Source: Phymatolithon calcareum
Lineage: Eukaryota; Rhodophyta; Florideophyceae; Hapalidiales
Reading direction: 5' to 3'
DNA length: 64,000 bases
NCBI GenBank assembly: GCA_977006965.1
Contig: OZ345374.1
Span: 1,798,001 to 1,862,000 of the forward strand
This document shows, piece by piece, positions 1 to 10,102 of this stretch; the stretch's first letter is position 1, and each line of letters opens with the position of its first letter. Both the position numbers and the translations under genes were made by a program. The notes below the pieces were generated by a model, which saw only the letters and a list, made by a program, of their open reading frames with translations, did not search any database and had not been told where the DNA came from.

Positions 1-549
1 CACGTGGACTGAACGCCACGTCAGTACTGTAAACACTTGAATTGGTGCTCTACGTTTGTGACTATGATGGATTCGGCATAATACGTACCGAGATGGTACA
101 GTATAAATTAGAGAGTGCATGACATGCACTACATTGTGTCCGCTCAACACAGTCAAACATTTTGCAATTCGTATTGCAAGTAGGCGGGTTTTTTGCAGTC
201 CCACTCCAGTACAAGTAGATTGCAGTATACTGCAAGTCCAGTATACTGGATAGGACCCCTGTTAACTACAGAGAGTGTACGATAAGTTGTGAATTATCTA
301 TAAATAGTTATACTAGTGTCGATCGTCAACATGTTTTCAGTGAACAGCAAGTGTACAGAGGACGGCAAGTGAACGTCACTTTGTCACAAGAAACATGTCA
401 GTTTTTTAGCTTCATATACAGTAAATATATGTCGTGAGGAGAGTACCGCAGCATTGAAAAGAACAGCGTTACTTCTACCCACCTGTGCACAGTTTTTCGA
501 AGAAAATTATATGAGCGGGTGCTATCATACGTCTTGAAGTATAGAACAT
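1..549. other. Left-edge spacer, no gene seen
   Basis: I see no convincing reading frame, RNA gene or repeat pair here. A small inverted repeat (cgtgg/ccacg) lies in the first 25 bases. The stretch ends at the target-site duplication of the element that starts at 555. Confidence 0.5.
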
Positions 550-554
550 TTCAG

Positions 555-608
555 CTAGTGTCTATTTTACGAACCCCCTCAATTGAGGGTACTTCCCTCA
601 ATTGAGGG
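555..608 (+). repeat. Left terminal inverted repeat with two 14-bp palindromes
   Basis: Seventeen terminal bases match the other end exactly in inverse. They are followed by CCCTCAATTGAGGG at 576-589 and 595-608. Paired palindromes inside a terminus could be transposase-binding sites; that role is inferred. Confidence 0.8.
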
Positions 609-2470
609 GCGATTTGAAAGCTCAGAAAAATCTATAAAGCAAAATCGAAACAGATCTCTCATGCCATATTCGTAAAGCCTGGCTCATCTTCTGTGCGAGG
701 AGTACCCACACTACTACCTTAAATTCGCTTCGTTTGGTGCTAGAAACGAAAATATGTTGGTCACTCAGAAGTTCCAGACCTGCCATTCCAGGAGAAAAAC
801 ACCGGCCGCGCGCGGTCGGTACATCAGTACGCACCAAGACAGCATCTGTAGGGGGTCTATCAGAGTGCTACAGACTATGCAGAGCCATTTCGAAGTCAAA
901 AAAGGTGAGTAGTATGGTTCAGAATGTACTCGGGGAAAAATCAATGGTCGCGCGAGCATGTCACATCGCATGAAATGGGTTCTGATTCGTCATCCATTGA
1001 AGAAGACTAAGATTACGACAGTCCACTTTGTCAACGTCAAGGCGGAGAACGCTTTCGTTGACATTACAACCGCTGAAAAGCTTGAACCGAGCCAACACCG
1101 GCAAAAGCGCGGTATAGCCTAGGCCTGCTTACAGTGTTCATCCTTGCCAATCTTCATCGCGAAACGCCTGTTTATCGTCTACAGTCGAGATCACATGCTC
1201 CTCAGAAGGGCATACAAGCTTCGATAAACCTTCAGAAGCTCTAAACGCCCTCTGCAGGGCACTCTCGCCTAAGCCTTACAGGGTCCTTGAGACAAAACAT
1301 CACACCGGGAACTTGATGTCATCACGCCCGACCGCGAGCCGAATACGTGCGCTCATTGGGTCCCAATGTACAAACGGAAGTTCTACGTCCGTTTTAGAGA
1401 CGATTTTACTCTCAGTTGTGGAAAATTCGCACTCTAAACAGAGACTTCTTATCCGAGAATTGTGGTATTGGACTTCATTCGAAGTGCGATTGCGTGGTGA
1501 CGATGTTTCCCCCAGTTTCCCTCGAAAACTTGCTGCTTGGACGCCCGCTAAGCTGAGAAGAAGGGTCGAAAAGAGACTACAGTGACAGAGACTCGTCCTC
1601 ATGGCAAGAGTTGAGTTCGGCGCTGAGAGCGCTTTCTGGAGGTCTACCAGGCCGAAGAAGTATCTCCCCGGCCCTTCTTCTTCCGAAACAGTTATGCCGG
1701 TGGCAGAATACCTCCGGTTGATTTCATGCAGAGTGAAATCAAGTGAATTAGGCGACATATACGCTGCGCAGTACCGCTGGTCACCTCGGTCAAGATTATG
1801 TCGATCCCACGAATAACCACAGAAAGCACACTGTGTCAAAGAGATTTTGAAGGCGAGATGGCCTACGGAATGGTAGTTCTGTGCTGCCTTATGGCCGCGT
1901 ATGCCGGTACAAGGCGCATTGCATGTGTGGATTCATACTTAGTGAGTACTGACTCTGCAGACATTCAACAAGTGCGCCTATAGTTCATAGTGGCCATCTA
2001 ACTCTTCTGGCGATTTTCTAGGTTGTTAGCTAGTTGTTATTCTCTGGTGACCATGCAGAGTGTCAACAGCACATGACGCAGTGAAGGTTTTGTGAAGTGC
2101 CGGAAGAGCAACTCATCGATAGCATTTGACACGCGCATTACTTGTCGACGTTCAGTTGCGCCAGAGCGTACATTTGCATTAGAGAGCAGTGTTGGACGCC
2201 ACGTTACCCCTAAGAAAAGTAAAAGGATATTTCAGAGGTCATGATGACAAGTTTTGTTGTGCAAAACAACTGCAGAGTTAGAAAATGCAAGACCTCGACC
2301 ATATTGTTCTCACAATGTAATACGCTTGATAGTGCCACAATATACATTTGCGACATTTCTACTGTTAAGAACTGCTTCACTAAGCATGCTGAAGACATCT
2401 ATGAGCTTGGCGCTGTTGATGCGCTTGATAGCGAGTAACTTGCATGAGCAAAAAATTAAATGAATCTCTT

Positions 2471-2531
2471 CCCTCAATTGAGGGAAAAGTGCCCCTCAAT
2501 TGAGGGAAAATTTCCGTAAAATAGACACTAG
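2471..2531 (-). repeat. Right terminal inverted repeat with two 14-bp palindromes
   Basis: Mirror of the left end: CCCTCAATTGAGGG at 2471-2484 and 2493-2506, then the 17-bp terminus at 2515-2531. Confidence 0.8.
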
Positions 2532-2536
2532 TTCAG

Positions 2537-4145
2537 GGATATAACGAAGAATAGAGCATAAAGAATAAAAGTATATAGGGTCAAAATTACGAACGGAGTA
2601 CCAAAGAATTTCCCAGTCTATTGCAAACGGTGGGGCCGCACATCATGAAGAAGAGCCCTATCTAGAGGTTCGACTCTAAAATAGGAAACAGAAGACGCAG
2701 ACTTTGCAGTAAGAGTGTCAAGTTTTCTGTTTCGATGTATCCCCAGATAATGCTGACCTTAAAGCAATGTTCGGTTGGCTTTTGAGGGCTTAAACCTCTC
2801 CGACTTGAGATGCAGGTGCAGGTCTCGTAGATGGTGATGTCACGTGATGGATTTGAAAATCGCAATCGTTCCTACAGTCCCATAGCTTTCGGTCTAACTA
2901 TTCTCCTTCCGCTGCCGTTGCAGAGAAGTCGGTGTTGAATCACCTCTTCATCTCCAGCACGTCATAGCTGCGCAGACATCCAGTTTTGTGTTAGTTAAAT
3001 GGCCAGAATGATGCGGTTGAGTTGCATGTCGGCTCTTTCTCGCAACTCTCAACTATGTGTGGAGTGAGACGGGCGATGCATATATTTTGCAGAGTCAGAG
3101 TTCACCGGCTCACCGTCGACAGAGCGATCGTACGAGCTGTGCTGATTTCGACTACGTAAATCAAAAGCATACTTTAATATTTTATCGACGAAAATTTTTA
3201 TATATTACAGGATCAGGACTATGACTGCAAGTGACGCTGGGGTCACGCGAACGGGCACGTGGTAACATTTTCTGTCAGTCAGGTCGCGCACTGAACAGCG
3301 TGGAAAAGGGAAGGTCGTCTGCCCCATCCAGCACGAGTGATTGTCCCGAATCCAGGAGGCAGGCCGCAGTGGGAGGTGTGTAAAAGCCAAGGCGAGTATC
3401 ATAAATCCCAGGGGGAACAATTTTGTGGTCGTTCCCTGCGCTTGCTGACGTGATCTGAGTGCCAATGGTCACAGTAGATTCAGAGGACCATCCCCTCGTA
3501 GATTAGAAATCAGCTCTCAAATCCACTTACGGTGCGTCATGACTCCATAACGTTATGGGGCGCGGCACAATTCTGATCTGCACATATGCCGGCACCTGTA
3601 AGACGAGAGCCCAATTATAATCGCCGACGTACACTCCGCACATGAGGGATGTAGCCCGATTTCTAAATTTTTTTGAAATTATTTTGAAAATGGTATATTT
3701 TGTATATTTTTAACCCACACAGCAATTCCAGTGCGTGTCGCCCTGCGTTCGTTACATAAATCAAATGGGTGCCTGGCAACGGCTCTGCAACGAGCCCATC
3801 AAGCACTTGTGCATCGTTCATTGCTTTCATTTTTTGAAATTCGTCCAATCGGACTGCGCGCACCGGTGCCCATTTCACACACTCCCCCAAGAGGTGTCCC
3901 TTTCTTCATCGCGAAGCATCACATCCCCGCTGCGCAGGGAGCATAGCAACAGCGACGAGAGCACTGACAACGAGACTCGACCCTCCACAAACATCGTGTG
4001 TGTGTGTGTGTCGAGTACGAGTACTGTCCAACACTGGGAAGCCGTGCTATCTTGCGCGCACTCGCTCTTTCGCGCTCTGCGACTACACATCGTCCCCAAC
4101 AAGGCAGTCGACGGACGGACGGACGGAAGCGCGGAAGGCGACGCG
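2537..4145. other. Spacer before the EPVSxxW-repeat gene
   Basis: No supported gene. A short (TG)n run lies near 3998-4010. The plus-strand frame of the next gene is open from 3735, but 3735-4145 lacks the acidic composition and motifs seen after the ATG at 4146. I read it as leader or promoter rather than coding sequence. Confidence 0.45.
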
Positions 4146-5705
4146 ATGCCGTCGGACACCGCTCCGCGCTCCCCGGACGCACTCGATGCGAAAGCCAACC
4201 TCAAAACGGACGCAAAGTCCAAACTACTCTCCCCATCCGCCTCGCCAGCCGTGTCGGACCTCTCCGCGGAACTCGAATCCGAGGCCGGTGTCGTCGAACG
4301 CCGCTGCGCCGGCTGCGACTCAGTGGTATATGCCCGTCTGCTTCACGCATCAGCGGCTTTATACTGCCGTGAATGCGAGGCCGATGACGGAGCAACGGCA
4401 CGAGATGCAGATTTTCTAAGCGACCCTGAATTCGTATCCGCAGTCTCACTCTCCGATGCCCCGAACGTCTCGTCCGATGCCTCCTCCGATGATTCACTAT
4501 CGCCAGATGAGGATGACGGCGACCGTTCCGGAAGCGAAACTTATCTGAATGACCTTGGCGGTCCCGTTGTACGCGACGTCTCTGGATGGGGACTGTGCGT
4601 TCCGCATGCAGCTATTCAAAGGACCTACACTTCCGATTCTGAGCAGGATTCGGAGGACGCCAACATGGACGACTGGGCAGACGCTGCGGATGCGGCACTG
4701 GACGAAGAAAATATCCATGAAAAGCTCAGTGAACCAGCTTCCAGAATATGGGACGTCTCGTCGCGGAGGAAGCAGGAAGACGACGAAATGCTCGATGTGG
4801 AACCCGTGTCGCAGAACTGGACGCGCGTCGACATCTCGCCCAGGGATGAACCAGTGTCGCGAAATTGGACGCGGGAAGTGGACGAACTCGATGACGAACC
4901 CGTGTCCCAATGGACAGCGCACCCAGTCGTCTCACTGACCGACGAGCAAATGTCGCGAAATTGGATGCGCGACGCCGACGACGCCCTCGACGCAGAGCTG
5001 GCCGACGACGACGTCGAGCCCGTGTCGCGAAACTGGACGCGTCACGAGCACGCAAAACGCATCTCGCAGAAATGGCCGGCCGTTGCCGACATCTCATTTG
5101 ACACTGACGTGTCCTCGCAGCACTGGACACACACCGCGGACGCCGACGACCTGGACGTTGCCCACGGCGACACAGAAGCTAACGCGTTGCAGAAGGCGCT
5201 CGCAGATGCGGCGGCAATGGAGGCCGCGCTCGACCTCTCCCCGTCAGCAGGGAAGGATGACGACACCCTGCCGTCATCCCCCGCCTCCAGCGTGCGCGCG
5301 CTGTCCAGTCCGCGTCGCACGCGGTCATCCAGCCCAGTACGTCCTCCGCCGGAGTCGCCTGTCCTTCCGCCGAGCGTCGCGGCGCGTCCGTCACGTCTGC
5401 GCGACGCGTCGCGCGGGAATGGGGAGCGCATGCACGCGGCTGCGCGACGGAGGGAGCTCGTGCAGCGGCTGCATGCCGCGCGTGCGGAACTGGCTGTCGT
5501 TCAGATGGCGACTGCGGCACGGTCAGCGTCCGCGCAAGCGGTCGCTTCGACGCGGACGGGCGACGACGGGAAGGCGAAGTTGCGAGCGGAGGTTGCGGGA
5601 CTGGCTGCTACCGTTGATTTTCTCGCCAGGTTGGCGCTCGAGGGTGCGGTCGGCATGGTGCGACGTGAGGAGGAGGGGTGTGAACATTCGTGCGAGTGTC
5701 GGTAA
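4146..5705 (+). CDS. Zinc-ribbon protein with acidic EPVSxxW repeats and C-terminal coiled coil
   Basis: A 519-residue protein of unknown function. I chose the ATG at 4146 because recognisable composition begins there; the frame is open back to an ATG at 3735, giving 656 residues as an alternative. Residues 54-77 carry two CxxC pairs 16 residues apart (C54, C57, C74, C77), a likely zinc ribbon. Residues 83-190 are acidic and Ser-rich. Residues 195-328 hold about eight units of the form E-P-V-S-x-x-W, the clearest being EPVSRNWTR, spaced 14-24 residues apart in Asp-rich linkers. A Ser/Pro/Arg linker follows, then an Ala/Leu/Arg-rich stretch of about 80 residues that should form a coiled coil. 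Repeated tryptophan motifs in acidic disorder suggest a multivalent docking platform; this is inference. It is convergent with the next gene. Confidence 0.7.
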   Translation: MPSDTAPRSPDALDAKANLKTDAKSKLLSPSASPAVSDLSAELESEAGVVERRCAGCDSVVYARLLHASAALYCRECEADDGATARDADFLSDPEFVSAVSLSDAPNVSSDASSDDSLSPDEDDGDRSGSETYLNDLGGPVVRDVSGWGLCVPHAAIQRTYTSDSEQDSEDANMDDWADAADAALDEENIHEKLSEPASRIWDVSSRRKQEDDEMLDVEPVSQNWTRVDISPRDEPVSRNWTREVDELDDEPVSQWTAHPVVSLTDEQMSRNWMRDADDALDAELADDDVEPVSRNWTRHEHAKRISQKWPAVADISFDTDVSSQHWTHTADADDLDVAHGDTEANALQKALADAAAMEAALDLSPSAGKDDDTLPSSPASSVRALSSPRRTRSSSPVRPPPESPVLPPSVAARPSRLRDASRGNGERMHAAARRRELVQRLHAARAELAVVQMATAARSASAQAVASTRTGDDGKAKLRAEVAGLAATVDFLARLALEGAVGMVRREEEGCEHSCECR

Positions 5706-6343
5706 TTTTTTTGTTTGTACTGTACATGCTATAATGTTTGAGTTGATTTCTAATTTAACTCTGACCGGAGGGATGAGTGGGTGCTTTTCTTTACTGTACT
5801 AAAGATTTCACACACGAGACGGGGGAACGCGGCAGGTAACTAATTTATCTCGCGTGAACTCCATGTGGATAATTTCTCTCCATTTCACGATTCACCTGCA
5901 CCGTCGTGTGCGGTGGCACACACCAAGCATCTCCCGCTGGCTGCATTTCACGCCTGTGTGATTGATTCGATTCGACAGGCGTGGCCGGTAGGTACAATAG
6001 TGAGGGCTGGACGGGGGAAGTAGTAGGCGGGCGGGCAAATGTGGACAATACAATTTTTTGCACTCTGACTGACTGACTGATGTAGTTTAGTGAGTGAGTA
6101 AGGCGAGAGAAGCGTTGAGCATTCGACGTGCACACGGTCGGTCGCGTGCGGATACTACTGTAGTTCGGGACGACGACTGAGAGCAGTGCAACAGTCGCGA
6201 CGAAGAAAACGGCTCATCCGATGCCGCCAACACTACACTCGTAAGCAAGCAGGCAGGCACACAAACAAACACAGTTACACAGACCCAAAAAAGATAAAGT
6301 AAGGCAGCAGTGCTTAGCCACTGCGTCCGTCCATCCGTCCACT
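5706..6343. other. Spacer between convergent genes
   Basis: A 638-bp 3'-to-3' spacer. It contains a short (CTGA)n run near 6066-6080 and no other feature that I can support. Confidence 0.5.
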
Positions 6344-7228
6344 CTATTTTCGCTTCTTCGGCCGACGCTCACCCGTCTCCCCATCGCGTGAGCGTTTAGC
6401 GCCTGTAATCTTTGCCAAATCGCTTGCGACATCAGCGGCATCAAGCGCGAGATGCAACTTAACCTTTGGATGATTCGCCGTCGCCCTCCCCTCCCCCTTT
6501 CTCGACCTTCGATTCGGCCGTCCATCCTCCTCGTCATTATGTCCATTGCCGCCGCGTCTCACAGCCGGATCATCCTCATGCGGCGTACGTCCGCGCAAAC
6601 TCATCTCATGTCTGCGACCATTAGGCGCCTCATCGTCGCGAATGACGCCAAAGCGAATCTCCTCAAACCGTTTGATACGGTCTGCATTCTCCTGCAATAA
6701 ACGTCCCATCAACGACCGCACCCCGGACGCATACGCCGCCTCGGCCTCCCGTACCTGCGTCTCAAATGTCGTGTCGATGGAACGTTCTTGGTATAATCGA
6801 CGCTTCTCAGCCTCGTAGATCTTCTCGTGTCGTTCCTTCTCCAGTCGTTGACAACCCGCACGATACTCATCCATGCTGCCCGCTCGCGCCACTAACCCGC
6901 GAGCACGGGCGCCATTTGCGTCCGTGGCGTCCGCGGCTGGCGTGGCCTCGCCGGGGATTGGGGGGAGAGATGCTGCGGGAGGTGCTGCGGAGGCTATCGC
7001 TGGGGATGGGGCGGTGGAGGTTGTTGGAGCCGATGGACGAACCTTCTTCTTTGGACGGGAGTTGCCGCCTTTGGTACGAGAACCTGATGGTTTCGGTTTG
7101 GATTTCGCACCAGGGGCGGATACTACTCGTAGCGAACTGCCCTCTGACCCATCCGCTCGAGCGAGACCCGACGGTACTGCGGATGGAGCGGCGCGGGCCG
7201 CGACTGCGGTGCCGGATTCGACGCCCAT
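6344..7228 (-). CDS. Sds3/BRMS1-like chromatin protein
   Basis: A 294-residue basic protein, starting at the ATG whose complement is at 7226-7228 (residues MGVESGTA). The frame is open 68 codons further upstream, but those codons look like leader. Residues 1-100 are Ala/Pro/Lys-rich and disordered, with a KPKPSGSRTKGGNSRPKKK-type basic patch that could be a nuclear localisation signal. Residues of about 108-190 form a charged heptad-like helix (LEKERHEKIYEAEKRRLYQE, then an Ala/Glu-rich stretch and LLQENADRIKRFEEIR) resembling the coiled coil of Sds3/BRMS1 proteins, which scaffold Sin3 histone deacetylase complexes. The tail is basic and ends RPKKRK. The family call rests on this helix pattern only. 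It is divergently oriented from the transporter gene at 8260. Confidence 0.5.
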   Translation of the reverse strand: MGVESGTAVAARAAPSAVPSGLARADGSEGSSLRVVSAPGAKSKPKPSGSRTKGGNSRPKKKVRPSAPTTSTAPSPAIASAAPPAASLPPIPGEATPAADATDANGARARGLVARAGSMDEYRAGCQRLEKERHEKIYEAEKRRLYQERSIDTTFETQVREAEAAYASGVRSLMGRLLQENADRIKRFEEIRFGVIRDDEAPNGRRHEMSLRGRTPHEDDPAVRRGGNGHNDEEDGRPNRRSRKGEGRATANHPKVKLHLALDAADVASDLAKITGAKRSRDGETGERRPKKRK

Positions 7229-8158
7229 TGGGTGACGCTCTTTGTCTTGGTTGCAACCTTGTATCGAAGTTGTCGGTCGGTCGGAGGTTGCCAACCGCGT
7301 GTCGGACACGCGATGCGATACCGACAACGCAACACACTGCAACGCAACGCTCACCAGTGGTCGGCAAAGCGGAAGGTAAGTGTGCGACAAAGGACGAATG
7401 TGGAATGGAGTTCGATAGTACACTGGAAACAAAGTTTTGTTTCAGTTCGGTTCGGTTCAGTTCAGTTGCAATGTTGGAGGCGGTGCGGGTGTGGTCGGCA
7501 TGCAACGAAAGGAAAGGAAGTCAGTCGGGTGTAAAAGTTGACGATTGCAATGGTGGCTAGCACGACAACGTTATTGGTCCACCGTTTACACGTCGCGACG
7601 GCAGCCCTGAAGCAGTGCGATTCGTATGAACGCTTTGATACGGCACTGTCGGTTCTCCGGACATTCGTTCGTTTTATGATCGTCCGCATCCTCCACCTTG
7701 CACGGCAATCTGCATGAATGCGCCGTCGACTGACTTCATTTTTACAACCGTTCAAATTTTGTTTTAATTTCCCTCTCCTCACTCAGATCGTTTGCTTGCT
7801 TTACAGCTAGCTGTCTGTAATATTTATCCATCAGCCGCATGCGCCGCATGCACATGTTTGCCCTTCATATTCTGCCAATCACACCCCGTTCCGCCTTGCA
7901 TGTGCATGCATGAGTCTAACCGCGCTACAGTACTGTACTTTCGCACACACACGCACACACACACACACACGATCATCGAACACGTGTGTCGTCACGTGCA
8001 TAATCATATCCAACTTATTTTTTCTCGATCGGCTCCACGCAGGCATGCATTGATCCGCTCTCGCGCGCGCCATCGCCGCGCAAATTCATTCCGCCGTCTC
8101 CCGTAGCCGCCGCGCAATTCGCACATCTTCCCCGCCCATTACCTAACGCCCAGCCACC
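7229..8158. promoter_or_regulatory. Divergent intergenic region between the Sds3-like and transporter genes
   Basis: About 1 kb separates two divergent starts, so it probably holds both promoters. It contains a (CA)n microsatellite and several CGCGCG-rich stretches close to the transporter start. I see no clear TATA box or known operator. Confidence 0.4.
7944..7970 (+). repeat. (CA)n microsatellite
   Basis: A nearly pure CA dinucleotide run with one G interruption, inside the divergent promoter region. Confidence 0.9.
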
Positions 8159-8272
8159 ATGACGGTGCTGTGCGCTTCCGTGTGCGCCGCGCTCAGGAGC
8201 GTCGACCACCGCGAGGTCGCCGCGGAACGCCTGGCCGCCGCCGCCGCCTTTCTCCCACTATGCGCACCATAG
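8159..8272 (+). CDS. Candidate upstream ORF overlapping the transporter start
   Basis: A 37-codon frame starting at an ATG in strong context (CCACCATGA). It runs to a TAG at 8270-8272, so it overlaps the first in-frame ATG of the transporter (8260) by 13 bases in another frame. If the transcript starts upstream of 8159, scanning ribosomes would meet this frame first. It could repress translation or direct re-initiation at 8344. The peptide is Ala-rich and matches nothing I know. It could also be the true N-terminus joined by an unseen intron or by a sequence error. Confidence 0.35.
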   Translation: MTVLCASVCAALRSVDHREVAAERLAAAAAFLPLCAP

Positions 8273-9516
8273 CGCTGACGCTAGTGCCCAGCTCCTCGCC
8301 CCCCGCACAGCCGCTGCCGGGCCCGCGCGATCTGCGCAGCACGATGGATCTATGTGCTCTGCGCGCCCCGGCAGTATTGGTGGGTGGTTTGCATGTCGCA
8401 TCTGTCGTCGGACTTGTGGTGCTCAACAAAACAGTCATCGATGTATACGCATTTCGCTTCGCGATCACGCTCACGTTGTTGCAGTATGCAAGTATCGCAA
8501 TTTCACTCTGGTTCTGGTCGATTTTCGGCCTCTTTCGTGTTCGTTCTGTTCCGTTTTGGGATGCTTTGCGCTTGGCGATTGGAGCTTCATTCTGTTCAAT
8601 GCTCAGTATGCTGTCGCTTAAGCATAATTCGCTCGCAACGTATCAGGCCGTGCGAATGACCACTGCGCCGGTCGTATTACTCGTGGAGTATCTGCTCGGT
8701 GTACGTGCGCCGCTCCGTCGTCGAAATGCGCTCTGTGCATCGGCCGCGATACTTGTCGGCGCTTTTGCCATCGCAGCGCTCGACGGGCGACGTAACGAGC
8801 TCGGACTCATCTTTGCGGTGTGTGGTGTCATCGTCACTGCGCTCTACCAGGTCCTTAGCCTTTCCCTGCGACTCAGCACGAAGGCGAATGAGTTGCAATT
8901 ACAGCTTTGCACGAAGAGTTTGGGCTGTCTATGTATTTTGCCGTTTGTGCCGCTATTCGATAACTTTTCACAAACATCGTCCATGTCAATATTCTATTAT
9001 GAATTCGACGAACATGTTTCATTTCTTATCATGTGCATCGCCCTCCTGACATTCCTCTCCTTTGTCGCCATGCGAGCATCCATCAACAAGAATTCCCCGG
9101 CCTCTTACAACACGCTTGTCTATCTGGTTTCGATATTCATCTTCGTTGCACATTTTCACATCGCCCTCACCGTGACAGACGGGCGAGCAAATGCCATTTC
9201 ACAAATCCTTCCGTGCGTCATCGTCGTCATGGGCACCGTGACGTTTGCACATGCACGTGACGCGCTGCCAGCGAACGATTTCTCGATGCCGTCAATCAGC
9301 GGCTCGGCGGAACCGACGGCAGACCCGCTACGTCATCTGCACAGCCTTGGCGAGCGGGACGCCCTGCTTGGGGAAGCGGAAGATAAGTTGCTAGCCCCGA
9401 TGTTACCGACGCCCGTAGGCTCGGGACGGGGCCTTTCGCGAGGGTCAAGGTCGGAAACAGACCTAGCTCTCGCAAGGCGGAAAGCGTTGGAAAGAACGTT
9501 ACTTGCGGAGACTTGA
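8260..9516 (+). CDS. TPT/SLC35E-type drug/metabolite transporter, divergent paralogue
   Basis: A 418-residue multispanning membrane protein; 390 residues if it starts at the ATG at 8344, just before the first hydrophobic helix. Around ten hydrophobic segments follow in the arrangement of the triose-phosphate/nucleotide-sugar transporter group. The family features LNKTVIDVYAFRFAITLTL, SLKHNSLATYQAVRMTTAP and FAVCGVIVTALYQV all align with the convergent gene at 10103-11182. Near the C-terminal helices the pattern SYNTLVYLVSIFIF stands where the neighbour has SYNILGHCKTVVVL, so the conserved Lys-Thr of the substrate site is gone. The C-terminal tail of about 90 residues is hydrophilic and Ser/Leu-rich. 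Golgi or plastid-envelope location is likely from the family. Substrate unknown. Confidence 0.8.
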   Translation: MRTIALTLVPSSSPPAQPLPGPRDLRSTMDLCALRAPAVLVGGLHVASVVGLVVLNKTVIDVYAFRFAITLTLLQYASIAISLWFWSIFGLFRVRSVPFWDALRLAIGASFCSMLSMLSLKHNSLATYQAVRMTTAPVVLLVEYLLGVRAPLRRRNALCASAAILVGAFAIAALDGRRNELGLIFAVCGVIVTALYQVLSLSLRLSTKANELQLQLCTKSLGCLCILPFVPLFDNFSQTSSMSIFYYEFDEHVSFLIMCIALLTFLSFVAMRASINKNSPASYNTLVYLVSIFIFVAHFHIALTVTDGRANAISQILPCVIVVMGTVTFAHARDALPANDFSMPSISGSAEPTADPLRHLHSLGERDALLGEAEDKLLAPMLPTPVGSGRGLSRGSRSETDLALARRKALERTLLAET

Positions 9517-10102
9517 ATGAATGCCGTGCTCAGTATATTCACATTATGCTATTTAGCTTCATTAAAACGATGGCGTTTGTTTTCGTCGGGGAGGTTGATT
9601 TTGTGCTTCTCAGCATGTTCAAATGCAACTGTTCTGGTCTTCCTTATTTTTTGATCAACTGAAGATGATGTTCTGATCGATTATGTCCAGTTTGGACCTC
9701 GATGATGGATCTGGCACTGCTTTTGGTGAGAAACATGAAACTTAGCCACCGACTCTACTCTAGTATCGCCTTGAAAAGCATCAGTCATGAAAAATCAGCT
9801 GCAGTACTTGCCGTTCAGTTCGCACTTGTTTGGCGACTTTGCATTTTGACGAACGAATCGGTGTTCGTATCAGCACAAGTCGCGGGCAAGCGTCAAGTAC
9901 GAATGAAGAGGGCAGTACTGCATTCATTCATTCAGATCAAGAAAAACGAATACCTGATGCTAAGTAAGTACCAGCCAGCGTCCGCCCACGTTTAATGTGC
10001 TGAAATGCTGATGAGCAGTCAGTCATTTGACAACAGGCGCCAGCGCACTACAAAAAGTGAAATAATTCTACAGTACAGCTTTTCCGTTGAGTTGAGTTTT
10101 CA
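9517..10102. other. Spacer between convergent transporter genes
   Basis: A 586-bp 3'-to-3' spacer with short frames only and no repeat or RNA that I can support. Confidence 0.5.

Larger units (their letters stand above)
550..2536. mobile_element. Terminal-inverted-repeat DNA element, 1,977 bp, 5-bp TSD
   Basis: The element proper is 555-2531. It begins CTAGTGTCTATTTTACG and ends with the exact reverse complement of those 17 bases. It is flanked by TTCAG at 550-554 and again at 2532-2536, a 5-bp target-site duplication. Just inside each end are two copies of the 14-bp palindrome CCCTCAATTGAGGG. The interior has no recognisable transposase, so this is most likely a non-autonomous element. A 179-codon minus-strand frame at 1300-1839 with a few Cys/His near its start is the only sizeable one, and I do not trust it. 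A 5-bp TSD occurs in Transib among other groups, but the ends do not match the Transib consensus, so the superfamily is open. Confidence 0.8.

Noticed and set aside
1300-1839. 179-codon minus-strand frame with Cys/His near its start
   Set aside because: The opposite strand is open in overlapping frames, composition is unlike a protein domain, and it lies in a non-autonomous transposon.
2660-2690. tRNA B box (GGTTCGACTC)
   Set aside because: No A box at a suitable distance and no cloverleaf.
3735-4145. Upstream extension of the EPVSxxW gene (137 codons)
   Set aside because: Contains a (TG)n run and no protein-like pattern. The ATG at 4146 fits better, though it is not proven.
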